From NCBI GenBank assembly GCA_003695105.1, contig RFIZ01000029.1, positions 1 to 14,940 on the forward strand: a stretch of 14,940 nucleotides of DNA, written 5' to 3'. The position numbers were made by a program, and so were the translations under genes. The notes beneath the pieces are model-generated. The model made no database searches. It was not told where the DNA came from and was given only the letters and a program-made list of their open reading frames with translations. Below, piece by piece: positions 1 to 6,402 of this stretch. How positions within the stretch are numbered: position 1 is the first letter of the stretch; the number at the start of each line of letters is the position of its first letter. The DNA is from Fidelibacterota bacterium. Lineage in GTDB: Bacteria > Fidelibacterota > Marinisomatia > Marinisomatales > J089.

Positions 1-249
1 GATCAATTGCACCATGGGGATGGGATCCACGGCGGAAAACATGGCTCCGCCGAAAATCGAATTGACATAGTTCCGGTTTTTCCAGGATAGGGGGAGGGAA
101 ACCACAATGTGTTTGAGGTCGTCCGAAACCGACAGGATTTTTCCGGTCGTGCGTCGGTACATGGGAGACAGATTGAATCCTACCCTGAAAACGACCGCCG
201 GCGGGAAAAGCCGGGAACCAAACCTGGCTAGCTGTTGATATACCGACAT
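1..249 (-). CDS. DUF4442-family hotdog-fold protein (C-terminus beyond window)
   Basis: This is a partial gene read leftwards, cut by the window's left edge after 83 codons. The frame reads through SPMYRRTTGKI (about residues 30-40), then a WKNRNYVNSIFGG stretch and a MFSAVDPIPMVQLI stretch. The NRNYV-x-x-IFGG-x-M-x-x-AVDP pattern is the signature I know from DUF4442, a family with the hotdog fold of PaaI-type thioesterases. The substrate is unknown for most members, so acyl-CoA thioester hydrolysis is only a family-level guess. The ATG at 249 is chosen because it leaves about 30 residues before the conserved block, as is usual. Only a weak purine stretch (GAAGAG) precedes it, and a GTG at 264 is possible. 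The frame is the same as that of the upstream gene ending at 319. It is probably the last gene seen of the minus-strand group. Confidence 0.8.
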   Translation of the reverse strand, partial: MSVYQQLARFGSRLFPPAVVFRVGFNLSPMYRRTTGKILSVSDDLKHIVVSLPLSWKNRNYVNSIFGGAMFSAVDPIPMVQLI

Positions 250-318
250 GGTCTCTTCGTCCACAATTCCGGGTTGTTCGAAGCCTGTGGCTGATGCCGA
301 GGTCCCGGATGCGGCATC

Positions 319-675
319 TCAGTGAATTTGTTTTTGCAGCACAAAGGCGCTCCATTGGGGAGACAGGGAACAGAGCATGGGAGCTTTCAGGACAAATCCG
401 GGAATGGTTCCCTGACGAAAGGGGGTGATGATCGCATCGCGATTGAGACCGTCTTTGCGGCCTTTGGCATAAACCAGGATTACCCGGTTGTCCGGCCTGA
501 GGCTGACCGACTGGCAATAGTCGACGCAACGCCGGACGTCCGCTATCGAATCGATATAATAAAAAATGACTTCGATCTCCGACTCCACGGTGGGCAAATC
601 CGGCATCTTTTCTGCCGGAAAATTTTGAACGGAGAAACGCTGAAATTTTTCGACCCGGAGTTTTTTGAGATCCAT
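319..675 (-). CDS. Unrecognised small alpha/beta protein, 118 aa
   Basis: I cannot assign this protein to a named family with confidence. It is short, soluble and has no signal peptide. Predicted from the residues, it alternates a strand (IEVIFYYI), a helix (ADVRRCVDYCQ), a strand (NRVILVYA), a basic turn with KGRKDGLNRD, and a last strand (WSAFVLQK), so a compact alpha/beta fold is likely. From memory it resembles small uncharacterised bacterial proteins with a GYLYFAYPKKGNK...RDD core, but I cannot verify this. The ATG at 675 is preceded by CAGG at 681-684 with 5-base spacing, which supports the start. A longer plus-strand ORF (322-690) overlaps it completely, but it resembles no family and is treated as the shadow. 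The gene lies 101 bases after the Mth938-like gene and 69 bases before the DUF4442 start. Confidence 0.65.
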   Translation of the reverse strand: MDLKKLRVEKFQRFSVQNFPAEKMPDLPTVESEIEVIFYYIDSIADVRRCVDYCQSVSLRPDNRVILVYAKGRKDGLNRDAIITPFRQGTIPGFVLKAPMLCSLSPQWSAFVLQKQIH

Positions 676-776
676 GTTTACCTGAAATAGTGGATGGTAA
701 AGGTGAAATTTACACCGCTTGGGAAGGAAGGATGGAGGAGTTTTCTATCCAGTCCGGATCCCCGCTTCTGGGGGGA

Positions 777-1148
777 TCAACAAGTGGAATGAATCAGGGC
801 GATGACGGGTTGTCCCTGATCGATGCAGGCATTGTACCGGGAGATGATACGGGCCGTATCCTCCACCTGGACTTCATATCCTGATGCTCTCAATCGTTCC
901 ACCAGGGAGGCCGGAACCTGAAGGCGATTCATGCGGCCCCGCGACAAGAGGACTAGCCGGGCTTCGGATTGGAGGCAGGGTTCCACATCTGCCCATTGGA
1001 TTCCCGATTCGTGGCTGGTGCCTGTTTTCCGCCAATCCCATTCTATCGCCCCTCCGGGCCAGAGTTTCACGTCTTTGAATACCTCTCCGGAGCTGAGAAC
1101 GATCCTGCCCCAGCGATCTTTTTCGATTCGGGGTTGGGGATGCTTCAT
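777..1148 (-). CDS. Mth938-like (DUF498/AAMDC-type) domain protein
   Basis: A 123-residue protein that is essentially one Mth938-like domain from end to end. Visible family features are DRWGRIVLSSGEVFKDVKLWPGG near the N-terminus (split here as DRWGRIVLSS and EVFKDVKLWP), then an EWDWR motif (36-40), a RLVLLSRGRMNRLQVP core (64-79) and a C-terminal ALIHSTC that matches the usual ALHLTC ending. Members include archaeal MTH938, human AAMDC and the mitochondrial complex I assembly factor NDUFAF3. The biochemical role in bacteria is not established. The start at 1148 is chosen because its ATG overlaps the stop of the eIF-2B-like gene as ATGA, and because the residues upstream of this Met in the longer frame do not belong to the domain. 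The family's GTG-YYGR-type turn is altered here to SRGRMNR. Confidence 0.85.
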   Translation of the reverse strand: MKHPQPRIEKDRWGRIVLSSGEVFKDVKLWPGGAIEWDWRKTGTSHESGIQWADVEPCLQSEARLVLLSRGRMNRLQVPASLVERLRASGYEVQVEDTARIISRYNACIDQGQPVIALIHSTC

Positions 1149-1954
1149 GCCGTCAGGAATTCGGTTACCAGTTGATTGGGTACAGGTTCCAGCAGGCCGC
1201 CGGACAGCAAAATTCCATCCGGTGCCTCCGGCCAGAGATCCCGGGCTGAATAGGTGAGCCGGATCGGAGGGCATGGCTCAGGGACGGTTTTGGCGGCCTC
1301 GGCCAGGACATACAGGGGAAGATGGACGGCTTTGGCCAGCAGAGCCAGGACCAGGGAGCCGACTTTATTGGTGAAATGGGTCGTCCCCAGCCCGTCGGCT
1401 CCCAAAACCAACCAGTCCACTTCAGTCAGTTTGTTTCCCACGGCCGTGTCCGGGAGGACTTCCACGGCATATCCGGCCTTCGACAAGCTCCGGGCGGAAC
1501 GAAGACCTTCCTCTCCGGGATAGGAAATGGTTTGAAACAGGAGCGAAGGGCGGTCTTCCTCCGGAAGCGCCGTCAGGACGCGGAGGATGGTGTCACTATG
1601 GCTGTGGAGCAATAGGGTCCGGTTCCGGGGGCCGATCTTCAGAAAGGCCTGCCGCAGACGAGTCAGGGTGGTATCTTTTTGAGTCAAAACCTGTTGGAGG
1701 ACGTCCGCCACCGTTTCCGCCGGTTTGGTCCGGACCGAAATCAGAGTATCCATCAACATCAGGGGAGAGCGAAAACTGGTCCAGGCCTGACGGAGATGGT
1801 GAAGTGCGGTCCAAAATTCCTCCGGTAGTGGTTCACCGGCCGGCCGGCGTTGACAAAGGGACTGGATCGACCGGATCAGGCGACGGGTTAACCATTCGGA
1901 TCCGTGCATCCGGTCGTGGAGGAGCTGTTGCAGTTCCTGGGTGAACTGTTCCAT
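1145..1954 (-). CDS. eIF-2B alpha/beta/delta family protein
   Basis: A 269-residue soluble protein of the IF-2B superfamily, which includes eIF-2B regulatory subunits, methylthioribose-1-phosphate isomerase (MtnA) and ribose-1,5-bisphosphate isomerase. A helical N-terminal region (1-110) is followed by LLLHSHSDTIL (114-124), the equivalent of the family's HGYS-type strand. The diagnostic block is LVLGADGLG...TNKVGSLVLALLAK (182-208) with LPLYVLAEAAK (212-222). The conserved Asp187 of GAD is present, but I see no cysteine at the position where the isomerases carry their catalytic Cys (the 114-124 strand has none). It may therefore be a binding protein rather than an isomerase. The start at 1954 is taken because anything longer runs into the tRNA gene. 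There is no Shine-Dalgarno, and the start lies 16 bases after the tRNA. It is coupled to the Mth938-like gene by ATGA. Confidence 0.85.
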   Translation of the reverse strand: MEQFTQELQQLLHDRMHGSEWLTRRLIRSIQSLCQRRPAGEPLPEEFWTALHHLRQAWTSFRSPLMLMDTLISVRTKPAETVADVLQQVLTQKDTTLTRLRQAFLKIGPRNRTLLLHSHSDTILRVLTALPEEDRPSLLFQTISYPGEEGLRSARSLSKAGYAVEVLPDTAVGNKLTEVDWLVLGADGLGTTHFTNKVGSLVLALLAKAVHLPLYVLAEAAKTVPEPCPPIRLTYSARDLWPEAPDGILLSGGLLEPVPNQLVTEFLTA

Positions 1955-1962
1955 ACAGTGTG

Positions 1963-1970
1963 AAAAAAAG
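1963..1970 (-). terminator. T-tract directly after tRNA-Leu
   Basis: Eight bases, C followed by seven T on the minus strand, lie immediately after the tRNA discriminator base. The GC-rich acceptor/T-arm side of the tRNA could act as the hairpin of an intrinsic terminator. If termination were complete, the eIF-2B-like gene starting at 1954 would need its own promoter inside the tRNA. Readthrough or RNase cleavage here is equally possible. Confidence 0.35.
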
Positions 1971-2054
1971 TGCCCGGGACTGGACTCGAACCAGCACGGT
2001 TTCGCAACCACTAGACCCTGAACCTAGCGTGTCTACCAATTCCACCACCCGGGC
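1971..2054 (-). tRNA. tRNA-Leu (anticodon CAG)
   Basis: Read on the minus strand, 84 nt. A 7-bp acceptor stem GCCCGGG/CCCGGGC is followed by discriminator A. The D-arm contains GGAATTGGTAGAC. The anticodon arm is CTAGG-TTCAGGG-TCTAG with anticodon CAG, which reads CUG Leu codons. A long class II variable arm (GGTT-GCGA-AACC) identifies leucine type, and the T-arm is CTGG-TTCGAGT-CCAG. The 3' CCA is not encoded; the next bases are CTTTTTTTCACA, so CCA must be added by a nucleotidyltransferase. The T-run could serve as a terminator or processing site. Confidence 0.97.
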
Positions 2055-2155
2055 ATCAAGTTATGAGAGATCTCCGAAAGAAATCTGACTCATGAGACTG
2101 AAAAATAGCTGGCAATTTTACTTCCTGAAGCCGGGATGCTGCAAGGATTAACCTT
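2055..2155. promoter_or_regulatory. Divergent gap between tRNA-Leu and smpB
   Basis: This 101-base gap separates a minus-strand tRNA from a plus-strand operon, so it must hold the start of at least the tRNA transcript and probably of the smpB operon. I could not single out convincing -35/-10 pairs. It holds two 8-base palindromes, GAGATCTC (about 2066-2073) and CTCATGAG (about 2090-2097), which may be chance. Its right end carries the smpB Shine-Dalgarno AAGGA at 2143-2147. Confidence 0.4.
2143..2147 (+). promoter_or_regulatory. Shine-Dalgarno AAGGA for the smpB GTG start
   Basis: AAGGA ends 8 bases before the GTG at 2156. The alternative ATG at 2195 has no comparable site, so this motif decides the start chosen for smpB. 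Confidence 0.6.
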
Positions 2156-2653
2156 GTGAGCCGTCGCCTTCTCCGTGTATTTTTCACGCCGATTATGGAA
2201 ACCGAAATCGTCCCGATCACGACCAACCGGAAAGCTCGCCACGACTACCATATATTGGAGACCTATGAAGCCGGGCTCCAGTTGACCGGAAGTGAAGTGA
2301 AAAGCCTGCGGGAAGGACGGGCAAATCTAAAGGACGCCTATGTTTTGATCCGGAACGGGAATGCGGTCCTGGTCGGCGCTCACATCAGTCCCTATTCTCA
2401 TACCGGGTATGCCGGACATGACCCGGATCGAAACCGGCAACTGCTCCTCCATGAGCGGGAAATCCGGAAGATTCGGCAAAAAACGGCGGAGAAGGGACTC
2501 ACGGTGGTCCCGCTGCGGATGTACTTCAAACAGGGCTGGGCCAAAGTGGAAATTGCAGTAGCGAAGGGAAAGCACACCTATGACAAACGGGAGGCCCGGA
2601 AGAATCGGGATCTCTCCCGCGACACCCTCCGGGAAATCAGGAAATTATCATGA
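2156..2653 (+). CDS. smpB: SsrA-binding protein SmpB
   Basis: SmpB binds the tRNA-like domain of tmRNA and carries it into the A site of stalled ribosomes for trans-translation. The whole family pattern is visible (numbering from the GTG): NRKARHDY (24-31), LTGSEVKSLREGR (43-55), a strand with DAYVLIRNG, the YSHTGY region, and the C-terminal WAKVEIAVAKGKHTYDKRE (128-146). The basic tail after it ends with RDTLREIRKLS, which is helical and inserts into the mRNA path. Two starts are possible. The GTG at 2156 has an AAGGA 8 bases upstream and gives 165 aa. The ATG at 2195 gives 152 aa with no visible Shine-Dalgarno. I prefer the GTG for that reason only, since both give acceptable SmpB lengths. 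Its stop overlaps the tyrS start as ATGA. No tmRNA gene is seen in this window. Confidence 0.95.
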   Translation: MSRRLLRVFFTPIMETEIVPITTNRKARHDYHILETYEAGLQLTGSEVKSLREGRANLKDAYVLIRNGNAVLVGAHISPYSHTGYAGHDPDRNRQLLLHEREIRKIRQKTAEKGLTVVPLRMYFKQGWAKVEIAVAKGKHTYDKREARKNRDLSRDTLREIRKLS

Positions 2654-3858
2654 CCTTTCCAACCATTGAAGAACAGTTGCGACTGATACGCCGGGGAGCG
2701 GAAGAAATCATCCCCGAAGAAGAATTGAAGCGCAAATTGCAACATTCCCGCGACACGGGAACTCCTTTGAACATCAAGCTGGGATGCGATCCCAGTCGTC
2801 CGGACCTGCATATCGGCCATGCCGTTGTACTGCGGAAGTTGCGTCATTTCCAGGACCTGGGCCACCAGGCGATTCTGGTGATTGGTGATTTCACTGCCAT
2901 GATCGGAGACCCCTCCGGACGGAACAAAACCCGACCACCCCTGGAACTGGAGGCCGCCCGGGACAACGCCCGCTCTTACGTGGAACAGGCCAGTGTGATC
3001 CTGGATGTGGACCGGCTGAAAATCGTCTACAATTCAGAATGGCTGAATGCCATGTCTTTTAAGGAAGTGATTCAATTGGCCAGCCGCTATACCGTGGCCC
3101 GGATGATGGAACGGGACGATTTCACTAAGCGATACCAGGCGGAAATTCCCATTGCCATTCATGAGTTTCTTTACCCGCTGGCGCAGGGAATGGATTCGGT
3201 GGCGTTACAGGCCGATGTGGAGTTGGGGGGCACCGACCAGAAATTCAATTTATTGGTGGGACGGGATTTACAACGGGAATATGACCAGGAACCCCAGGTG
3301 ATCATCACCCTGCCCCTGCTGGAGGGAACGGACGGGGTGGAAAAAATGTCCAAGTCCTATGGCAACCATATCGGACTGCACGACTCACCGGAAGATATGT
3401 ACGGCAAAGTCCTTTCCATTCCTGACACCCTGATCGAAAAGTACTTTCGCCTGGCGGTGGATGCAGATGAAGCGACCCTCACGGTAGTTCGGGAGCAATT
3501 GGCAGATCCAGCCGTAAATCCCCGGGATGTGAAACGGGAACTGGCCCGGAGACTGGTCACCCTTTACTATGATGAAGAACAGGCCAGGGAAGCGGAAGCC
3601 GCCTTTGACCGAATTTTCATCCAGAAGGGTATTCCGGACGACATGCCGGAAGTCAGACTGCACCAAGACACCCTGGTTGTGGATCTTCTCCATCAGGAAC
3701 ATCTGGTGGCCAGTAAAAGCGAAGCCCGCCGCCTGATTAAACAAAAGGCCGTCCGGGTGGATGGAGCAGTATGCACAGATCTCCAGGCCACGCTCCACCC
3801 GGGAAATGACCATGTCCTCAAAGTGGGCAAACGTCGATTTTTACGAGTCAAAGCATGA
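2650..3858 (+). CDS. tyrS: Tyrosyl-tRNA synthetase
   Basis: A class I aminoacyl-tRNA synthetase that activates tyrosine with ATP and charges tRNA-Tyr in the cytoplasm. The 402 residues are full length. Seen in order are the Rossmann start LGCDPSRPDLHIGH with HIGH at 54-57, the tyrosine pocket segment YPLAQGMDSV (175-184), GGTDQKFN (193-200), the KMSKS loop at 232-236, an anticodon-binding helical region (about 245-335) and a C-terminal S4 RNA-binding domain (about 341-402, with KSEARRLIKQKAVRVDG). HIGH and KMSKS together mark the TyrZ-like bacterial form rather than the HVGH/KFGKT form of E. coli. It overlaps smpB at its start and the phosphatase gene at its end, both by the ATGA arrangement, so the three are probably translated from one message. 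Confidence 0.97.
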   Translation: MTFPTIEEQLRLIRRGAEEIIPEEELKRKLQHSRDTGTPLNIKLGCDPSRPDLHIGHAVVLRKLRHFQDLGHQAILVIGDFTAMIGDPSGRNKTRPPLELEAARDNARSYVEQASVILDVDRLKIVYNSEWLNAMSFKEVIQLASRYTVARMMERDDFTKRYQAEIPIAIHEFLYPLAQGMDSVALQADVELGGTDQKFNLLVGRDLQREYDQEPQVIITLPLLEGTDGVEKMSKSYGNHIGLHDSPEDMYGKVLSIPDTLIEKYFRLAVDADEATLTVVREQLADPAVNPRDVKRELARRLVTLYYDEEQAREAEAAFDRIFIQKGIPDDMPEVRLHQDTLVVDLLHQEHLVASKSEARRLIKQKAVRVDGAVCTDLQATLHPGNDHVLKVGKRRFLRVKA

Positions 3859-5498
3859 GAGCAGGGCGCGTCTTATTCCTGGTTCTGGGAACGAGCATTC
3901 TTCTCACCTGCAGCCGGAAACCGGAATCTCCCCGTCTGGTGGTTTTTCTGGTACTGGACCAATGTCGTCCGGATGTCATCACCCGGTATGAACCGCTGTA
4001 CCGGGACGGATTTCGCTGGCTGCTGGATCATAGTCTGACCTGTACACAGGTTTTTCATCAACACGGCTATACGGCCACCGGACCGGGTCATTTTACCCTG
4101 TCGACAGGCTCTTATCCGGGCCCGGCGGGTATCCTGGGTAACAACTGGTGGAGTCGGACTCTCCGCCGGACGGTCTACTGCGTCGAAGATACACAGGCGC
4201 TATTGCTTGGCGGGGAAGGACCGGGTCGTTCCTATCGGAATACCTCTACTCCGGCTTTGGGGGACTGGCTTCAGGCCCAATATCCGGATGCGAAAGTTGT
4301 GTCCGTGGCCGGCAAGGACCGGGCCTCGATCTTCCTGGGGGGACGTCGGCCGGACGTCTGTATCTGGTATAACTGGGACGGTCACTTTGTAACTTCCAAC
4401 TATTACGCCGATTCCATTCCCGACTGGCTGGCCCGGTTCAATTCTACCAGTCACATTGAAACCTACCGCGATTCCATGTGGACGAAAAGTCTTCCCGATT
4501 CCGTCTATCTGAAATATGCCCGGGACGATTTTTTCCCCGGGGAAGTGGATTCCTACCGGAAGGATCCCTATTCACCGGTCTTTCCCATCGGATTCGATCA
4601 TGGCGATCCTCCGGAAAAAGCGCTGAAAATGATCGGGGGGACACCCTGGCTGGACCGTTTGACCCTGCAGGCGGCGGAAGCGGCGATTCAGGGCGAAAGG
4701 CTAGGGGCGGACGACAGTCCCGACCTTCTGTTTCTCAGTCTGTCAGGAGTCGATTGGATGATCCATTATTTTGGTCCCTATTCCCAGGAGGTGATGGATA
4801 GTCAAATCAAGCTGGATAAGGAGTTAGGCCATTTCTTTCGCACATTGGATACGGTAGTTGGACTGGACCGGGTATTGGTAGTTCAAACCGCTGATCACGG
4901 AGGCTTGCCCCTGCCGGAATATTTATCACAGGTGCGCGGACAAGCCGCCGGCCGGATCAATGCTCCTTTGAGGAAAGCGGTGACGCGGGCGCTGAATGAA
5001 GACCTCCAGCGCCGGACGGGAATCGAAAATCTGGTTACGGTGGAAGGTCCCGGCTTATACATCGATCACCCACGCCTAGAGGAAACCACCGTTCCTCTGG
5101 AGGAAATCAAGGATGTGATCCGGTCCTATTATGAAAAAATACCGGGAATCGGGCGTATTTTGTTTCTGGAAGATCTGCTCGCCGCTACGCCGTCCGATAC
5201 TCTAGAATGGTATTTGAAACATACCATGAATGAGCAGGGACCCGATGCCTGGGCACTGGAAAAAAGGAACTGGGTCTGGAAATATCCCTTTGGGACGGGA
5301 CACGGCTCCCCTTATTCCTATGACCGGAAGGTTCCGCTGCGGTGGGCACGCAGTCAATTTTCCCGGTCTGAATATGCGGCCGAAATTCATACGATCGATC
5401 TTGCACCGACTCTGGCGGCCTACCTTGGGGTCACGCCGCCTGACAGTGTCGATGGTGTCGTCCGGGACGAGATCGTTTCATTCCTGAAGGGAGATTGA
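3855..5498 (+). CDS. PafA-like alkaline phosphatase lipoprotein
   Basis: A 547-residue exported phosphomonoesterase of the alkaline phosphatase superfamily, PafA/SPAP type with a threonine nucleophile. The N-terminus is a lipoprotein signal: hydrophobic residues 6-17 and lipobox LLTC with Cys19, so it should be lipid-anchored in the envelope. Active-site residues visible by comparison with the family are metal ligand Asp35 (VLDQ), nucleophile Thr75 in TATGPGH, Asn96/Asn97 in GNNWW, Lys154 and Arg156 in GKDRASI, Asp and His in the SGVDWMIHYFGP segment, Asp-His in QTADHGG, and the late His in GTGHGSPY. All expected positions are filled, so it should be an active monoesterase, probably for phosphate scavenging. 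The ATG overlaps the tyrS stop. Its position behind tyrS is not functionally obvious. Confidence 0.93.
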   Translation: MRAGRVLFLVLGTSILLTCSRKPESPRLVVFLVLDQCRPDVITRYEPLYRDGFRWLLDHSLTCTQVFHQHGYTATGPGHFTLSTGSYPGPAGILGNNWWSRTLRRTVYCVEDTQALLLGGEGPGRSYRNTSTPALGDWLQAQYPDAKVVSVAGKDRASIFLGGRRPDVCIWYNWDGHFVTSNYYADSIPDWLARFNSTSHIETYRDSMWTKSLPDSVYLKYARDDFFPGEVDSYRKDPYSPVFPIGFDHGDPPEKALKMIGGTPWLDRLTLQAAEAAIQGERLGADDSPDLLFLSLSGVDWMIHYFGPYSQEVMDSQIKLDKELGHFFRTLDTVVGLDRVLVVQTADHGGLPLPEYLSQVRGQAAGRINAPLRKAVTRALNEDLQRRTGIENLVTVEGPGLYIDHPRLEETTVPLEEIKDVIRSYYEKIPGIGRILFLEDLLAATPSDTLEWYLKHTMNEQGPDAWALEKRNWVWKYPFGTGHGSPYSYDRKVPLRWARSQFSRSEYAAEIHTIDLAPTLAAYLGVTPPDSVDGVVRDEIVSFLKGD

Positions 5499-5499
5499 A

Positions 5500-6402
5500 A
5501 TGCTGAATGTGGATTCGATTCGGAAACAGTTCCAGGCCACAGTGGCCGTGGACGGAATCAGTTTCCAGGTTGAGCCGGGAGACATTTACGGCTTCCTGGG
5601 GCCAAACGGGGCCGGAAAAACGACGACAATCCGTATGTTGATGAGTATCCTCAAACCCGATTCCGGTTCGATCCACCTGGACGGAAAGGATATTGCCCGG
5701 GTTTCCCGGAACCAGTTTGGCTATCTGCCGGAGGAGCGGGGATTGTATCAAAAAGTGAAACTGGGAGATGCTCTGAAATACCTGGCCCAATTGAAAGGGC
5801 TGAGTCCTGCAGAGTCCGGTCGGGTTGTGCAACAGTGGCTGGAACGGTTTGAACTGGCTGATTATATGCAAAAAAATATCCGGGAATTGTCCAAAGGGAA
5901 TCAGCAAAAAGTACAATTCATAGCTACGTTGATCCATTCGCCGCGACTGATCATTCTGGATGAACCCTTTACGGGACTGGATCCCATCAATCAAATCCTG
6001 ATGAAAGACATCATCAAAGAAGCCAGTGACCGGGGAGCGGCCATTCTCTTTTCCACTCACCAAATGGAACAAGTGGAACGGCTGTGCAATCGAATTTGTC
6101 TGATCAACAAAGGAAAAATTATCGTCGAAGGGGATATCAACGAAATCAAAGCCCGCCACGGACGCCGGAATGTGGATATCCTGTTTGAAGGGGAACTGGA
6201 TGAATCGGAGCTGGACACGTACCTGGAAGACATTCATTTGGAGAAAAAACGCCTGCGGGGTTCCCTGATTTCCTCCTCGAAAGCCCTGTTGCGCTGGATA
6301 TCCGACCGCGTGGACATTCAGTCCTACTCCATCACGCCTCCCAGTCTGGAGGAAATTTTTATCGCCGAAGTTCAGGCGTCCCGGGAAGGAGGAGAGGCAT
6401 GA
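5500..6402 (+). CDS. ABC transporter ATP-binding protein, NatA type
   Basis: The nucleotide-binding subunit of an ABC-2 exporter, 300 aa. Visible parts are Walker A GPNGAGKT (34-41), FGYLPEERGLY (73-83) in the Q-loop region, signature LSKGN (130-134, the variant usual in NatA-like proteins), Walker B LIILDE (150-155) and switch His187 in STHQMEQVE. Residues after about 210 fit the C-terminal DUF4162 domain common in this subfamily, ending with SITPPSLEEIFI. The ATG follows the phosphatase stop after one base and has a GAAGGGAG stretch upstream. Its stop overlaps the permease start. The NatA name refers to the Bacillus sodium exporter, but many homologues have other or unknown substrates, so no substrate is claimed. 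Confidence 0.94.
   Translation: MLNVDSIRKQFQATVAVDGISFQVEPGDIYGFLGPNGAGKTTTIRMLMSILKPDSGSIHLDGKDIARVSRNQFGYLPEERGLYQKVKLGDALKYLAQLKGLSPAESGRVVQQWLERFELADYMQKNIRELSKGNQQKVQFIATLIHSPRLIILDEPFTGLDPINQILMKDIIKEASDRGAAILFSTHQMEQVERLCNRICLINKGKIIVEGDINEIKARHGRRNVDILFEGELDESELDTYLEDIHLEKKRLRGSLISSSKALLRWISDRVDIQSYSITPPSLEEIFIAEVQASREGGEA

Noticed and set aside
322..690. 122-residue plus-strand ORF opposite the small unknown gene
   Set aside because: It has no recognisable domain and weak start context, whereas the minus-strand frame has a Shine-Dalgarno and a plausible alpha/beta pattern and lies in a minus-strand gene group.
1149..1274. Long N-terminal extension of the Mth938-like protein
   Set aside because: The extension lies out of frame inside the eIF-2B-like gene and has no family similarity; the ATGA overlap marks the real start.
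1955..2011. Upstream in-frame start for the eIF-2B-like gene (MVAKPCWFESS...)
   Set aside because: The extension is encoded by the tRNA and would add residues foreign to the family.
1833..2048. 71-residue minus-strand ORF starting MVELVDTLGSGSSG
   Set aside because: This is the typical false translation of a tRNA-Leu gene read through its body; the tRNA at 1971-2054 explains it.
2066..2097. Palindromes GAGATCTC and CTCATGAG as paired operators
   Set aside because: They are unrelated 8-base palindromes with no repeat between them and are easily due to chance.
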